64,000 bases of DNA from Actinomadura nitritigenes (GTDB taxonomy: Bacteria; Actinomycetota; Actinomycetes; Streptosporangiales; Streptosporangiaceae), in the NCBI RefSeq assembly GCF_017573545.1, contig NZ_JAGEOK010000022.1, positions 62,001 to 126,000 on the forward strand, read 5' to 3'. Every line of letters begins with the position of its first letter. Position 1 is the stretch's first letter. The position numbers were made by a program, and so were the translations under genes. This document shows positions 32,986 to 42,712 of this stretch, in pieces. The notes beneath the pieces were generated by a model. The model worked only from the letters and a program-made list of their open reading frames with translations, was not told where the DNA came from and searched no databases.

Positions 32986-33924
32986 ATGAATGCGGCAGAA
33001 CGTCTGGGGATCGGCTTGGCGGCGGTTGGTCGTCCGGCCTATATCAACGTGGGCAGGGCGGAAGAGCTGCCCCAGGACCGTGGCGTCGAGCAGATGCGCC
33101 ACGCTACCTGGAGCCTTCTCGACGGCGCGTACGCGGCCGGGATCCGGTGGGTGGACACCGCGCGGTCGTACGGACGCGCTGAAGAGTTCCTAGGGGAATG
33201 GCTCGCCGCCCGTGTGCCGGACGATCTGACCATCTCCAGCAAGTGGGGCTACACGTACGTGGGGGACTGGAGGATCGATGCTCCCGTGCACGAGGTCAAG
33301 GAGCACACAGCCGACCGTTATCGCGCCCAGTACGCGGAGACGCGCGCGCTTCTAGGGGATCGCCTTTCGGTCTATCAGGTCCATTCGCTCACGCCGGACA
33401 GCCTGCTCTTCGACGACGCAGGGCTGCAGGAAACCTTGGCCGAGGCGGCCGCCGAGGGCGTTCGGGTCGGGTTCTCCACCTCCGGTCCCAGGCAGGCCGA
33501 CACCATCCGCCGCGCCTTGCAGCTCGAGGTTTCAGGCAGCCGGCTGTTCAGCACCGTGCAATCGACCTGGAACCTCCTGGAGACGTCCGCCGGGGCGGCA
33601 CTGGAAGAGGCTCATGCGGCCGGTCTGCACGTCCTGCTCAAGGAGGTGCTCGCGAACGGCCGCCTCGCCGTACGACCCCCGAGCACGTTGGCGGGCATGG
33701 CATCCGAGAAGGACACCACCGCCGACGCGCTGGCCCTGGCCGCCGCGCTGAGCCGCCCTTGGGCGGACACCGTCCTGATCGGAGCGGTCAGCCCTGGCCA
33801 GTTGGAGACCAACCTGGCGGCGACTCGGGTGTCCTTGGACGAGCAGGAGGCGGACGTGCTGGCCCGCCTGAGCATCGCGCCGGAGCGGTACTGGCAGGAA
33901 CGCAGCGAACTCCCCTGGGACTGA
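32986..33924 (+). CDS. Aldo/keto reductase
   Basis: 312 aa (beta/alpha)8 NADPH-dependent reductase. IRWVDTARSYGRAEEFLGEW carries the catalytic Asp and Tyr, LTISSKWGYTY the Lys and YQVHSLTPDS the His. VLIGAVSPGQLETNLAA is the NADP-binding region. It resembles the YdhF/L-glyceraldehyde-3-phosphate-reductase-like subgroup rather than Tas. GGGAGG lies upstream of the ATG at 32986. Its promoter region is shared, divergently, with paralogue A. Confidence 0.88.
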   Translation: MNAAERLGIGLAAVGRPAYINVGRAEELPQDRGVEQMRHATWSLLDGAYAAGIRWVDTARSYGRAEEFLGEWLAARVPDDLTISSKWGYTYVGDWRIDAPVHEVKEHTADRYRAQYAETRALLGDRLSVYQVHSLTPDSLLFDDAGLQETLAEAAAEGVRVGFSTSGPRQADTIRRALQLEVSGSRLFSTVQSTWNLLETSAGAALEEAHAAGLHVLLKEVLANGRLAVRPPSTLAGMASEKDTTADALALAAALSRPWADTVLIGAVSPGQLETNLAATRVSLDEQEADVLARLSIAPERYWQERSELPWD

Positions 33925-33990
33925 CCGGCGGAAGGGTGAGCCGCCCGTGGCACGATGAAGCCGCGCCCACCATGATCGGATTCATCGCCC

Positions 33991-34899
33991 ATGCAGCCTG
34001 AAGCACCCCGGATGATCGGCCCCTACCGCGTGGTCGCACGGCTCGGCTCGGGCGGGATGGGCGAGGTCTTCCTCGCCACCTCACCGAGCCGGCGGCTCGT
34101 CGCCGTGAAGGTCATCAGGGAGGAGCTGCTGGGCGATCCGCGCTGGCGGGCGAGGTTCCGCCGCGAGGTCGTCTCCGCTCAGGCGGTCAGCGGCTTCTAC
34201 ACCGCGGCCGTCGTCGACGCGGACCCCGACGCGGAAAGGCCATGGCTCGCGACGCAGTACATCCGCGGAGTGAGCCTGGCCGATGTCGTCCGGGAGAAGG
34301 GCCCGCTTCCCGAGCAGGCCGCCTGCAGGCTGGGGGCCGGCCTGGGGGAGGCGCTGATCGCGATCCACCGTGCGGGGATCGTCCACCGGGACCTGAAGCC
34401 CTCGAACGTCCTGCTGGCGTCGGACGGTCCGCGCGTCATCGACTTCGGCATCGCGCGGCCGCTGGACGCGTTGCCGCTGGCGCGTTCGGAGATCCTGGGC
34501 ACGCCCGCCTACATGTCACCCGAGCAGGCACTCGGCGAGCCCGTCACCTCCAAGAGCGACGTGTTCTCCCTCGGCGCCACGCTCGTCTACGCGGCGACCG
34601 GCTGCGCGCCGTTCGGCACCGGTCACAAGGTGCGGGGACGCATCGTGTACGGCCGCCCCGACCTCGACCGCCTGCCCGACCCCATGCGCGGGCTCGTGAC
34701 ACGCTGCCTGGTCAAGGACCCGGAGGAACGGCCCTCACCCGAGCAGGTCCTCACCGCACTGTCCACGCTCCTCGACGCCGTCTACGGAGAGGACGAACTG
34801 ACGGACGGCATAGGGGACCTCATCGACGTCCAGGAGCGGACGTTGATCGAGGTCGCGGCGGAGCAGCCCACCTTGGTCGAACCACCTGAGCAGGCATGA
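33991..34899 (+). CDS. Soluble Hanks-type Ser/Thr protein kinase
   Basis: 302 aa, all kinase domain: GSGGMGEVFLA (Gly loop), VAVKVI (Lys40), VHRDLKPSNVLL (catalytic Asp134), VIDFGIARPL (DFG, Asp151), GTPAYMSPEQA (APE equivalent SPE) and DVFSLGATLVYAATG. It lacks the transmembrane and PASTA or other sensor part found in PknB, and ends 25 residues after the domain with an acidic tail. It is likely a cytoplasmic kinase acting on nearby or regulatory proteins. It begins 66 nt after the aldo/keto reductase. Confidence 0.9.
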   Translation: MQPEAPRMIGPYRVVARLGSGGMGEVFLATSPSRRLVAVKVIREELLGDPRWRARFRREVVSAQAVSGFYTAAVVDADPDAERPWLATQYIRGVSLADVVREKGPLPEQAACRLGAGLGEALIAIHRAGIVHRDLKPSNVLLASDGPRVIDFGIARPLDALPLARSEILGTPAYMSPEQALGEPVTSKSDVFSLGATLVYAATGCAPFGTGHKVRGRIVYGRPDLDRLPDPMRGLVTRCLVKDPEERPSPEQVLTALSTLLDAVYGEDELTDGIGDLIDVQERTLIEVAAEQPTLVEPPEQA

Positions 34900-34949
34900 C
34901 GCCTCGGCCGCGCCATGAGCGCCGACAAGCCCGCCATATGGACGGCCGG

Positions 34950-35612
34950 TCAGGGCAGGTCGTCCACCAGCGCATCCCAGAAGGCGGTCTCGTACGCGTG
35001 CAGGAGGCGGGCCGCGCGGGAAGCCTCAACGGGGTCGTCACCGGAGGCCAGACCTGCGGCCATCACATCGAGGGCCTGCTCCTCGAAGCCCGGTGGCGAC
35101 TCGGCGAAGAAGGAGAAGAACCCCACGGCCTCCTCATCGAATCCATAGCGCTCACGAAGCGCCGCGGCGGTACGGGCGCAGTAGCCGCCCCACTCCTCCA
35201 GATTGGCCAGCATTGCCAACGCCACCTCCGTGGAGGTGCCGAAGGCGGCGCGCTGCGCCAGGTAGGCGGGATACGCCTGCGCGAGCGGAAGGGGCTCATG
35301 AGCTTTGAGATTCTTCTCACTTTCGCCGAGGGCGGTGGCGAAACGACCGAGCAGCCGGAGCGCCTCCGCCTCGCCCTGCGCCAGTCCCAGGAACAAGCCG
35401 CCCGCCGGCGGTGCCGGGAAACGCGCCGCCAGCAGCGCGAAGCTGCGCTGATCGCTGCTGACGATCCGATGCTCCTCGGCGGCCAGCCGGACCAGGCGTT
35501 CCCGGGGCAGGTCGCCCGTTTCGAGCAGGTCCAGGAAGCGGTTGCCGCCCGCCTTCGCCGCGATGTCCCCGCGCGCTCGGGCGACCAGCTCCGCAGCACT
35601 GTTGTCGGTCAT
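34950..35612 (-). CDS. TenA/PqqC-like (haem-oxygenase fold) protein
   Basis: 220 aa, all-helical: RERLVRLAAEEHRIVSSDQR, LFLGLAQGEAEALRLLGRF, PLAQAYPAYLAQRAAFG and EEWGGYCARTAAALRERYG. The pattern matches the TenA/thiaminase-II and PqqC superfamily by its helix lengths and conserved E, H and Y positions. No Cys nucleophile of true thiaminase II is obvious at the usual place, so the activity is open. No thiamine genes are adjacent. ATG 35612 begins the conserved part. Confidence 0.65.
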   Translation of the reverse strand: MTDNSAAELVARARGDIAAKAGGNRFLDLLETGDLPRERLVRLAAEEHRIVSSDQRSFALLAARFPAPPAGGLFLGLAQGEAEALRLLGRFATALGESEKNLKAHEPLPLAQAYPAYLAQRAAFGTSTEVALAMLANLEEWGGYCARTAAALRERYGFDEEAVGFFSFFAESPPGFEEQALDVMAAGLASGDDPVEASRAARLLHAYETAFWDALVDDLP

Positions 35613-35685
35613 GTACTCAGCGCAACATCCGCACGGCCGCGGCGTCAACGAGATGGCCGCCGATCAGGACATATGATCACCTCGA

Positions 35686-35691
35686 TACGAT
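35686..35691 (+). promoter_or_regulatory. -10 box TACGAT of citrate synthase
   Basis: TACGAT lies 51 nt before the ATG at 35743. A -35 is not clear. The leader carries a GGGAG ribosome site near 35732. Confidence 0.4.
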
Positions 35692-35742
35692 GAAGAACTG
35701 GAACGTCTACGCAGGTGTGGACGGAGTTGGGAGCGAGCGCAT

Positions 35743-37026
<1,284 letters not shown>

Positions 37027-37261
37027 CCGGCCTCGGTCACGCCACCGGCCCACGATGGGGGGCCTTCGCTCCCTGTCGATCGGCCGCATCGTCCCAGGTG
37101 ACGACACAGTGCGCAGCGGGCGGGCTCGCGGCCCGCCCGCGCGCGCTTCCGATACACGTCCCTTCCTTCCCTGTAGCGCAGGGCGCCCGACTGATCGCAT
37201 TCCGGAGACCTCCGCGTTAGCCTGTGGACGGCGATTCCCCCGGCGGAAGGCGGCCCGGTCG

Positions 37262-38485
37262 ATGCCCTCCCTTGTCGAGACGCGACTGTCCAGCCTGGAC
37301 TTCTGGGCGACGTCCCAGGCCGAGCGCGACGAGGTGTTCGCCGGCCTGAGATCCGCGAGGGAACCCGTCTACTGCCCCTTGCCGGACGAGCCCGGCTTCT
37401 ACGCCCTGACCCGGTACGAGCAGGTCGCCGAGGCCAGCCGCCGTCCCGAGGTGTTCAGCTCGCAACCCACGGCGGTCAGCCTCGTGGACCCGCCGGAGGC
37501 GATCGCCGAGTACTCCGGCTCGATGATCAGCATGGACGACCCCCGGCACGCGCGGCTCCGCCGGATCGTCTCGCGCTCGTTCACCCCGCGTATGGTCGAG
37601 CGGTTCGCCGGGGACGTCACGGTCCTCGCCCGCCGGATCGTCGACGAACTCGCCGAGCGCGGCCCCTGCGACTTCGTCGAGCACGTCGCGATGCCGATGC
37701 CCCTGCGGATCATCTGCTCGATGATGGGCATCCCCGACTCGGAGTACGACGGGGTCATCGACGCCACGAACATGATCCTGGCGATCGGCGATCCCGACTA
37801 CGTCGGCCCGGCCGGCGAGGACCGAATCACGACGCTGCGCGACAAGTTCGCCCACCTGCACGAGCTCATGGGCGATCTGGGGCGGCTGCGCGGCAAAGAG
37901 CCGGCGGACGACCTCGTCACGGCGCTGACGCACGCGAACGTGGACGGGGAGTCGCTCACCACCGTCGAGCTTGCCCGTTTCTTCACGCTCCTGGTCGTCG
38001 CAGGGAACGAGACGACCCGGAACGCGCTGTCGCATGCCCTCTCCCTTCTCACAGCGCACCCGGACCAGCGCGCGCTGCTCGTCGCCGATGTGGAGGGCCG
38101 TCTCCCCGGGGCGGTGGAGGAGGTCGTCCGCTACGCGACACCGGTGACGTGGATGCGGCGCACGCTGTCGCAGGACTACGAGTTGTGCGGCTACCTGTAC
38201 AGGGCCGGCGAGAGAGTGGTGCTGTACTACAACTCGGCCAACCGCGACGACGCCGTGTTCCACGAGCCGCACGCGTTCGACATCACGCGCTCGCCGAATC
38301 CCCACGTCGGATTCGGGGCACCTGGACCGCATTTCTGTCTCGGCGCCCATCTCGCCCGCCGCGAGGTCACGGTCCTGCTCCGGGAGCTCTATACGCACCT
38401 TCCCGACCTGCATGCCACCTCCGCTCCCGTACGGCAGCGGACGAGCTTCATCAACGGGATCAAGTCCCTTCCCTGCGCCTTCTGA
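37262..38485 (+). CDS. Cytochrome P450 (CYP125/142-like)
   Basis: 407 aa soluble P450: oxygen-binding I-helix VVAGNETTRNALSHAL, ExxR in VEEVVRYATPV and haem-binding FGAPGPHFCLGAHLAR with the Cys ligand. MISMDDPRHARLRRIVSRSF is the C-helix. The GPHFCLG signature and I-helix GNET resemble the CYP124/125/142 sterol/fatty-acid group of mycobacteria, but substrate assignment is uncertain. The frame is open from 37055; ATG 37262 matches the family N-terminus (MPSLVETRLSSLDFW). No ferredoxin gene is adjacent. Confidence 0.92.
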   Translation: MPSLVETRLSSLDFWATSQAERDEVFAGLRSAREPVYCPLPDEPGFYALTRYEQVAEASRRPEVFSSQPTAVSLVDPPEAIAEYSGSMISMDDPRHARLRRIVSRSFTPRMVERFAGDVTVLARRIVDELAERGPCDFVEHVAMPMPLRIICSMMGIPDSEYDGVIDATNMILAIGDPDYVGPAGEDRITTLRDKFAHLHELMGDLGRLRGKEPADDLVTALTHANVDGESLTTVELARFFTLLVVAGNETTRNALSHALSLLTAHPDQRALLVADVEGRLPGAVEEVVRYATPVTWMRRTLSQDYELCGYLYRAGERVVLYYNSANRDDAVFHEPHAFDITRSPNPHVGFGAPGPHFCLGAHLARREVTVLLRELYTHLPDLHATSAPVRQRTSFINGIKSLPCAF

Positions 38486-38524
38486 AAGTCGCAAACTAGG
38501 GCATTAGTCACAAGTTTCTCTGGC

Positions 38525-38544
38525 TTGTCCACAGAATGGCGTTC
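38525..38544 (+). promoter_or_regulatory. Conserved TTRTCCACAGAAYNNNGTTC block upstream of the two-HTH gene
   Basis: Reads TTGTCCACAGAATGGCGTTC followed by TGCT. TTGTCCACA is the actinobacterial DnaA-box consensus. It begins 89 nt before ATG 38614, the same orientation and nearly the same distance as at paralogues A and B. Confidence 0.6.
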
Positions 38545-38613
38545 TGCTTTTGCGGTGAGCCCTCGTGGGTGAGGCTGGTTCGCGTCACATCCCGTACACG
38601 GAAAGGCGCGGCC

Positions 38614-39399
38614 ATGCCCGCACAGATCACAGGCGGAGACCTTGGACCGAACCAGTTCGCCGCCCGGCTCGGACTGACCCGATGGCAACTGCGCCTCGGC
38701 CGGGAGCACGGGCTGCTCCCCGAACCCGACCTCGACGGCGAACGGTGGTCGGCCCGGCTCGTCGACGAATGCGCCGACCGGTCCGTTCAGGTGGTCGCGC
38801 GGTTCGGCGAGGACCCCCCGGTCGGAGCGATCCGCGCCGCCGCGAGGCTCGCCGTGCGCACGGGCCTCGACGTCGAACGCCGCGACATCGAGGTGCTGGT
38901 GGCCCGGGAGGACCTCGAGGTCGTCAGCAGCTTCCGCGGACACCCGATCTACCTTCTGCGCGACCTCGACGCCCTCGATCCCGCGGCGGTCCGCGAGGTC
39001 GTCTCCGCCCGGAAGGGGCCGCTGTTCGACAGCGTCGACCCCGGCGGGGCGGTGACGATCCTCGGCTGGCCGCGGAAGACCTTCGACCGCATCGCCGGCG
39101 AGCGGAATCTGGCCACCGACCGGTTCGGCCGCTACGCGCTCGCCGACATCCACGCTCTCGCCGCCGACGAGACGCTCGTGCAGGAGGTCCGCGAGGAGAA
39201 GCTCCGACGGGCCCTGGCCAAGGCGAGACGAGCCGAGACCGACATCGAAGACGTCGTGCGCGGGTGGATGCTGCGCTGCACCGCCTACCTCGACCGCGAC
39301 GCGGACCAGCCCCCCGACCCGGCCCTCCTCGGCCGCGCGATCCGCAACCTGGTGGGGACCCGGGCCGAGAGCGCCAGATACGAACGAGAGGGCGTGTGA
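38614..39399 (+). CDS. Putative DNA-binding protein with two HTH-like modules
   Basis: 261 aa, unknown family. Two segments look like MerR/excisionase-type helix-turn-helix units: GPNQFAARLGLTRWQLRLGR with EHGLLPEPD (residues 10-40), and GGAVTILGWPRKTFDRIAGE with RNLATDRFGRYALADIHAL (about 145-185). A central segment (PPVGAIRAAARLAVRTGLDV) and a charged C-terminal helix (EEKLRRALAKARRAETDIED) follow. GAAAGG precedes the ATG at 38614; the longer frame from 38536 is rejected. Possibly a regulator or plasmid-type DNA-binding protein. Confidence 0.65.
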   Translation: MPAQITGGDLGPNQFAARLGLTRWQLRLGREHGLLPEPDLDGERWSARLVDECADRSVQVVARFGEDPPVGAIRAAARLAVRTGLDVERRDIEVLVAREDLEVVSSFRGHPIYLLRDLDALDPAAVREVVSARKGPLFDSVDPGGAVTILGWPRKTFDRIAGERNLATDRFGRYALADIHALAADETLVQEVREEKLRRALAKARRAETDIEDVVRGWMLRCTAYLDRDADQPPDPALLGRAIRNLVGTRAESARYEREGV

Positions 39400-39492
39400 A
39401 GGGCGCCCACGGTGCGACACGGGAGCGGCGACCACGGACTCCCAACGGCGTCGCGAGATCGGCGCCTCTCCTGTCCGTCGACCGGCGCGGGG

Positions 39493-40743
39493 TCACGTCC
39501 GCCGCGTGTTGTAGCGCCGCCCCGGCGGACGCCTCCCTTCACTGGTCTGGCTGGCTATCGCGGCGTGGAGCCGGTCGCGGGCTTCGGTCCGGGACATCGC
39601 CGGAAGGCGTTGGGGGAGATGGGTCGCCAGCGTGGAGGGAGCGTCGACCAGGCCCTCGTCGTCCACGGCGGCCTGGGCGCCCGGCCATGGACCGAGAAGC
39701 ACGGCGGACAGCTCGCCCGGGTGGCGGTCGAGGAGCGCGGCGATCCGACCGGCCTCCTCCACGCAGTCGGCCACCAGGAGAAGGCGCCGGACGGCGGACG
39801 CGCCGGTGCTCCGCCGGATCGCGAGTTCGGTCTCCAGATAGGCCAGCGCGGCATCGAGGTTGCCCGGGATGAACAGGCCCGGGGCGTTCTCGTCGAGCAG
39901 TTCGTCCTCGGCGAGTCCGAACAGCCTGCCGGCATCGGGCCGCGGGATCACCACCAGGGAACTGTCCCCGTGCTCGTCGAGCGCGGACAGGGCGAGCACT
40001 CGAGCGCTGTCGACCGCGCCGCTCCCCGCGAGCGCCAGCGCGGGCACCGCGAACGGGTCGAGGGAAGGACGGTAAGTGAACGGAGCGGGCCGCGAGTCGG
40101 GTCCGCCGGCGGTTGCGGAGAGCACCGGCATCCCCGCGGTCGCCGCCGCGAGGATCCGGTGCCGGAACGGGTAGCAGATCGCGACGGCCGCCGGGAGGAG
40201 GAGGCCGAGCAGAAGAACCGGTTGCATCGGACGTACCTGCGGCTCGTCGTCGGCCTGCTCCCGCAGGCGCAAGGGGGCCTGGCCGCTTCCTCCGCCCCAC
40301 GGAGTCGCCGTCGGAACCGGTGTCGGAACCGGCGCCTGGGGAACGCCGTCCGGAGCCTGCGATGCGGGACGGGGATCCGGCTTGTCGAGCGGTTTCGGCG
40401 GAGTGGGCCGCCGACGCCCTGCCTTCGGTTCCTTCTCGAACCGTCCCCGCCTGCGGGCCGCGTCGCCTCCGAGGCCCGCCGCCCTCCTCCGCGAGCCGTC
40501 GAAGATCGCCAGCCAGGCCTCCCTGCACAGCTGCGAGGCGTACCAGTCGCGGTCGAGGCTCGGCCGGCAGGGGGCCGGCGCCGATCTTCGCGGCTCCGGC
40601 CGGGGCCCGGACGCCGCATCGGCGGGCGCCGCGGCGAAGGAGATCAGGCCCGCCGCCGCGGTGCAGCCGAGCAGTCCGCAGGTACAGCGGACGATTTCGC
40701 CGAATATGTCTGTCATCCTGGGATCTGCCAGGAAACGGGTCAT
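39493..40743 (-). CDS. Membrane-anchored protein with Pro-rich linker, function unknown
   Basis: 416 aa (407 if ATG 40716 is used). A signal/anchor segment (RCTCGLLGCTAAAGLISFAA) near the N-terminus, a Pro-rich basic linker (residues ~100-155), one membrane span (PVLLLGLLLPAAVAICYPF) and a C-terminal cytoplasmic-type domain with GSGAVDSARVLALSAL, SSLVVIPRPDAGRLFGL and RRLLLVADCVEEAGRIAALL. The last resembles a region of BTAD/LysM-type actinobacterial proteins, a distant similarity only. ATG 40743 has GGGGCGAAG before it. Confidence 0.65.
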   Translation of the reverse strand: MTRFLADPRMTDIFGEIVRCTCGLLGCTAAAGLISFAAAPADAASGPRPEPRRSAPAPCRPSLDRDWYASQLCREAWLAIFDGSRRRAAGLGGDAARRRGRFEKEPKAGRRRPTPPKPLDKPDPRPASQAPDGVPQAPVPTPVPTATPWGGGSGQAPLRLREQADDEPQVRPMQPVLLLGLLLPAAVAICYPFRHRILAAATAGMPVLSATAGGPDSRPAPFTYRPSLDPFAVPALALAGSGAVDSARVLALSALDEHGDSSLVVIPRPDAGRLFGLAEDELLDENAPGLFIPGNLDAALAYLETELAIRRSTGASAVRRLLLVADCVEEAGRIAALLDRHPGELSAVLLGPWPGAQAAVDDEGLVDAPSTLATHLPQRLPAMSRTEARDRLHAAIASQTSEGRRPPGRRYNTRRT

Positions 40744-41217
40744 CTTCGCCCCGGGGGATCGCGTTGGTCACCGTCAGAATGCCGATCGTAGTCAATCCGG
40801 CTACGGAGCGTTGACCATTGCTCGCACTCGACTTACCGATCGCCCGGTCATCACTCCGGCGAAATGTGCTGCACATCCCTAATCGTCCGGATATAACCAT
40901 CGTCATCGGGCGACCTGAGAGCAGCCACACTTGCCCCGCGAGAAGGTTCACCCATGCGAACCGGAAAGTAAGGTCCCCCGCCTTCGACTCACCACTTCAC
41001 CGCAAAGCCCCAATACATGCGTATTTCGCCGCTGAGGTCATCAAATGACCGTCCATGCTGACAAACCGCCGCAAACGCTGCCCTGCCCGGTGAGCCATGA
41101 GATCGCAGCACTCCTCGTACTCGGGCCCTGAGCGTGATCTTGTGGGCAGGTCAGGAACGGGCGACCGGATCGACGTCGGATCGCGTGAGGTGGTCGTCCC
41201 GCTGGCACGCCGCCCTC
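40744..41217. other. Intergenic region upstream of a decayed kinase gene
   Basis: No gene is supported. It is more A/T-rich than the surroundings and presumably holds divergent promoters. TTGACT on the minus strand (40795-40790) is a possible -35 for the membrane-protein gene. AATAC-ATGC-GTATT near 41013 is a short dyad. A small ORF at 40818-41048 has no ribosome site or family resemblance. Confidence 0.4.
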
Positions 41218-41770
41218 GTGGATCACACGGAAGTACTGCTCATCGGAAGGCGAGCTGGTGTCGGCAAGACGACGGTGGGGTGGGAGGTCTCGGCGCTACT
41301 GCGCTCCGAGGCGGTCGTTCACGCGATCAACGCTGGTGACTTCATGGGGCAGGCGCATCCGGCCCCAGAGGGAGACCCCCAGCGCGCGGAAATCAGCGAG
41401 ATGTATCTGACTGCCGTGTGGGCGAACTTCGCCCAGCGCGGCTACCGGCGTCTGATCTATGAACACCATGAGCGTTGTGCCGGAGGCGGCGGGCATGTTC
41501 GAGCGTGCCATGGGGGCTGGAGTGCGGATCGCACGCGCCCTGCTCACCGCCTCCGGTGAAACCGCCCGCAAGCGGCGGGTGGGACGAGAACTCGGCTCAG
41601 AGTTGGAGCAGGAGTTGGAAGGAAATGTCCGAAAGGCGCGAGTTCTCGACCAACGAGCCCCCGCGGAGGCCGTGCGAGTGGCGACGGACGGGCGGCTCGT
41701 CGTGGACACCGCGCGGGAGGCGGCTGCCGCCACCGGTTGGGCCGGGCCTCACTTCGCTCGCAGATCATGA
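41218..41770 (+). pseudogene. Frameshifted P-loop kinase-like gene
   Basis: GTG 41218 begins VDHTEVLLIGRRAGVGKTTV, a clear Walker A, and continues to RGYRRLIY near 41460. The family then continues in the next frame as MNTMSVVPEAAGMFE and ends near TGW at 41748. Family members read RLIYTNT-V at this junction, so a 2-nt loss (or 1-nt gain) at about 41459-41464 explains the break. Intact relatives are small nucleoside/shikimate-kinase-like P-loop proteins of actinomycetes. A sequencing error cannot be excluded. It lies next to a transposase remnant. Confidence 0.7.
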
Positions 41771-41822
41771 TCGTTGATGGGCTGGTCCGGAAAACGGCAC
41801 GGCCAGCGATGATCATCAGTGT

Positions 41823-42060
41823 GTGAAGAAAGAAGGTCAGTCAGGAGCCGCAGGTCACAACATAGATCCTTCCCGTTGGCAGGACATGCTCAAATCCCTG
41901 ATGGGCCGCTTAGCGCTGCGGGCTCGCGCGGGTGGAGCCCGGCCCGCGGGCTGGGCGGTTGGTGCTGGGCCTGCTGTCTGACCTGCCGCGGAAGAACTGC
42001 TGGACGGTCGCGGAGTGGGCCGGGGAATCGGGCAGCATGCAGCACCTGGTGACGAAGCCT
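41823..42060 (+). pseudogene. Remnant of an IS701-family transposase
   Basis: GTG 41823 starts a frame with IDPSRWQDMLKSLMGRLALR, and the adjacent frame continues with RLVLGLLSDLPRKNCWTVAE and WAGESGSMQHLV. These blocks, in this order, are the N-terminus of IS701-type DDE transposases. There is a frameshift near 41925 and everything after MQHL is lost. No terminal inverted repeats or target duplication could be seen. It marks an old, decayed insertion. Confidence 0.65.
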
Positions 42061-42712
42061 CGTCGCGCGCCGAGGCGTATGCGGAATGTGCTTGGTGATG
42101 CGTGTGGTGACACGTCGCGAGGCACCGTACGTGCTTGACGGGGCCAGGTGGTGCGTCTGGGCGGCTTGGAGCCGCATGCAGCGCCGGGGCCCGCCGGGAC
42201 CTCCGGGGCCCGCTGCTCGCTGGCGCAACCGACCGGGCCCGCTGGCGCAACCCACCAGGCCGCTGGGGCCTGCTGGCGCCGCTTGCTGGCGCAGAGAGCT
42301 GCTGCCGCGTGTGTTTGGTGGGGTGTGTGTTGGGTGTCGCATGCGCTTTGGACTGTGCGGGTTGGGAGTGGGCGTTTTGGGGTGCGTGCGCTGGCATCAA
42401 GGGGCTCATCTGGGGCTGTCGGGGGCGGCGTCGCAGGTCTCCGTCGCCGCGCGGAGGGTGAGGGGAGCACCCGAGAGGCGCCCTGCGTGGTGCGTGTCCT
42501 AGTGCAGGTTCCGCACGGCGTCGAACCGCAGGCAGCGCATACGCCCGGATAGCGCTGGCGCAGCGAACGACCAGTGTGTGGTTGGCGCCGGGTGGGTGTT
42601 GTCGTGCGTGCTAGGTGTCGTGCTTCTCGGATCGTGTGTGCTTGGGGTGGGTGTGCTGGGCGCGTGTGGCGGCGCCGAGTGGGTGCGTCTGGGGGGCTGG
42701 TGGGGTGTTTGG
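42061..42712. other. Non-coding, G/T-skewed decayed region
   Basis: No gene is supported on either strand; long ORFs here are antisense G/C artefacts. The plus strand is rich in G and T (for example GTGTGTTTGGTGGGGTGTGT near 42310), unlike any other part of the window. Imperfect copies of GCTGGCGCAACC-ACC-GG occur at about 42212-42300. Confidence 0.5.
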
